Positions 63,080-64,000 of a DNA stretch of 64,000 nt are shown in pieces. The notes under the pieces are model-generated. The model did no database searches. It was not told where the DNA came from and worked only from the letters and a program-made list of their open reading frames with translations. The stretch covers positions 221,158 to 285,157 of the forward strand of contig NZ_JXRU01000037.1 of assembly GCF_000967865.1 (NCBI RefSeq). The letters run 5' to 3'. The translations under genes were made by a program, and so were the position numbers. How positions within the stretch are numbered: position 1 is the first letter of the stretch; each line of letters opens with the position of its first letter. This DNA comes from Microbacterium sp. SA39. GTDB lineage: Bacteria; Actinomycetota; Actinomycetes; Actinomycetales; Microbacteriaceae.

Positions 63080-63102
63080 CCCCCGCCACCGCGCGGGGGT
63101 TT
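63080..63102 (+). terminator. Terminator hairpin, possibly of a short RNA
   Basis: CCCCCGC (63080-63086) pairs with GCGGGGG (63093-63099), followed by TTT. A smaller hairpin GGAAG-GAAA-CTTCC (63054-63067) with a GNRA-type loop and a possible promoter TTGTCA-17-TCTAGC (63023-63051) lie just before it. Confidence 0.6.
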
Positions 63103-63165
63103 CGTGCGTCAGGGCCAGATACGCGCGCGCCCCCTGGGCCAACGTGCCGCGTCGTCGACGATCTG

Positions 63166-63795
63166 CTACATCTTGTGTTTCTGACGATGGGCGCGCATGT
63201 CGCTTTCCGAAACCGTCCAGATGCGGTTGAAGAGATAGGTAACCAGGTCAGCCGCTTGTAGTGCACGGTCCGTATGGGACTCGATGAAGTTGATCTCCGG
63301 GCTGACATTCGGCAATCGGCTCGACCGATAACCATACGTGCCGGCCACCTGGTAACGGTTGAAGTTGCTGCGACTGATTTCGGCGGTGTGATGCTCGTCG
63401 GCGACGACTCGTACCTGAGGCTCGGAAGAATGGCAGCAGTCGTTGATGCGCTCAAACAGGTGGCTAAACGCGAGCTCACGCGCCGGAGTGACGCTCGGAT
63501 ATCCCCGAGCGACCTGGCGACGGATGTCTACGCCCTCGATATAAACGCGAGCACCACTGTCGAATACGGCCTGCATCACCTCCTCGAAGATGCGGAAGCG
63601 GATACGAAGCGGCACCGATCTCCATGGCTGCTCGTGAGCGCGCATCATCGTGCTGCCGTGAAGCTCGGCCCCTTCCAGAATCGAGAAGGTCGCAGCGTGC
63701 TTTGTCATGATCGCGTCCAGCGAGCCCCGGAGATACTGGGCTTGGGCGTCGTCGAGAACTAGGTGTTCTTCCCAGGGACGTTGTGAACGGCTGAG
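63166..63795 (-). pseudogene. DUF3800 domain protein, N-terminus lost to an IS481 insertion
   Basis: The frame reads PWEEHLVLDDAQAQYLRGSL, then TKHAATFSILEGAELHG, RIFEEVMQAVFDSGARVYIEGVD, VVADEHHTAEISRSNF and LQAADLVTYLFNRIW to the stop at 63166. This is the body of a DUF3800 protein, a predicted RNase H-like metal enzyme often near mobile elements. The family's N-terminal Asp-rich motif is missing. In frame, a stop occurs at 63796-63798 inside IS sequence. The usual methionine at 63708 is internal. Lower GC than the sugar region suggests acquired DNA. Confidence 0.65.
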
Positions 63796-64000
63796 TTAGC
63801 GAAGACCTCCGGGCAGGATGTGGGTTACCACACTCACATTCCACACACGGAGGTCTTCGTGACTCACGCTAACGCACCCCTGACGCCTGTCGGTCGGGCT
63901 CGTCTGGCGGACCTGATCAACACTCAAGGCTGGTCGGTACGGCGAGCGGCCGAGCGGTTCCAGGTGTCGCCGGCAACAGCATCGAAATGGGCTCATCGAG
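63782..64000 (+). mobile_element. IS481-family insertion sequence, left end (continues beyond window)
   Basis: Sequence from about 63782 (TGTGAACGGC) does not continue the DUF3800 gene and leads into a transposase start. GAAGACCTCCG (63801-63811) and CGGAGGTCTTC (63848-63858) form an 11-base inverted repeat around the transposase leader. The exact terminal inverted repeat and target duplication cannot be fixed without the other end. Confidence 0.7.
63859..64000 (+). CDS. IS481-family transposase, N-terminal part
   Basis: A GTG-initiated frame (GGAGG five bases upstream) reads THANAPLTPVGRARLADLI, then WSVRRAAERFQVSPATASKWAHR and runs off the window. This is the typical N-terminal helix-turn-helix of IS481 transposases. 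The DDE catalytic domain lies outside the window. The start codon lies right behind a hairpin that could limit expression. Confidence 0.88.
   Translation, partial: MTHANAPLTPVGRARLADLINTQGWSVRRAAERFQVSPATASKWAHR

Overview
The window reads as chromosomal DNA of a high-GC actinobacterium, most likely Microbacterium or a close relative in the Microbacteriaceae. The signs are strong GC bias in third codon positions, the recurrent GCATCC/GGATGC hexamer, LytR-CpsA-Psr and SorC/LacI/DeoR gene families, several start codons placed directly behind a -10 box (leaderless style), and an IS481-type transposase. This placement is by gene content and base usage only.

Layout. Positions 1-2957 are housekeeping: the 3' part of serS carrying two copies of a short dispersed repeat, a HAD phosphatase, tRNA-Ser(TGA) and an LCP cell-wall ligase. 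Positions 3.0-6.0 kb hold a TetR regulator divergent from a GH3 beta-glucosidase. Positions 6.0-20.9 kb are rhamnose and related sugar catabolism: rhaB-rhaD with a divergent DeoR regulator; a SorC-controlled pair of operons (SDR plus a second rhamnulokinase-like kinase; Zn-dehydrogenase plus an RbsABC-type importer); and rhaI divergent from a LacI regulator. Positions 21-29.4 kb hold a GH78 alpha-L-rhamnosidase, a short sugar dehydrogenase/epimerase, an SMP-30 lactonase, an aldo-keto reductase and a GH2 beta-galactosidase. Positions 29.5-38.2 kb hold a GH127 / RuBisCO-like protein / DUF1537 kinase operon divergent from an ABC importer that ends in a racemase-family gene. After a decayed Xre-RES toxin-antitoxin pair, 38.7-45.4 kb carries a SorC regulator divergent from a DUF5060-DUF4038 (apiosidase-like) hydrolase, a GH42, a dehydrogenase and an enolase-superfamily dehydratase. 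Positions 45.4-52.9 kb carry LacI, two Gfo/Idh oxidoreductases, another ABC importer and a ThuA-like protein. Positions 52.9-59.7 kb carry a tightly overlapping operon (MFS, dihydroxyacetone-kinase-like, RpiB, TPI-like, TIM barrel, ApnO-like) divergent from a GntR regulator. Then come tRNA-Ser(GCT), a GH95-like hydrolase, a glyoxalase-fold protein, and a DUF3800 gene broken by an IS481 element that runs off the end.

How it fits together. The hydrolases (GH78, GH127, GH2, GH42, GH95-like, DUF4038) suit plant pectin side chains, especially rhamnogalacturonan. L-rhamnose can go through RhaI-RhaB-RhaD. The most notable part is a gene set matching D-apionate catabolism: ApnO-like oxidoisomerase, TIM-barrel decarboxylase (OiaC-like), erythrulose kinase (LerK-like), TPI-like isomerase (LerI-like) and RpiB-like isomerase (EryI-like), leading to D-erythrose 4-phosphate. 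A second locus carries the alternative kinase plus RuBisCO-like decarboxylase route (OiaK/OiaX-like), which would join the first at L-erythrulose 1-phosphate. Apiose is a sugar of rhamnogalacturonan II, so I read the window as a pectin rhamnose/apiose utilisation region built from several separately regulated operons. Substrates are inferred from family and context, not shown.

Regulation is unusually readable. A LacI-type operator (consensus TGAANCGNTTCA) occurs at five places across 15 kb. A perfect palindrome with core GCTCATATGAGC precedes both SorC-region operons, and several divergent promoters have recognisable -35/-10 boxes.
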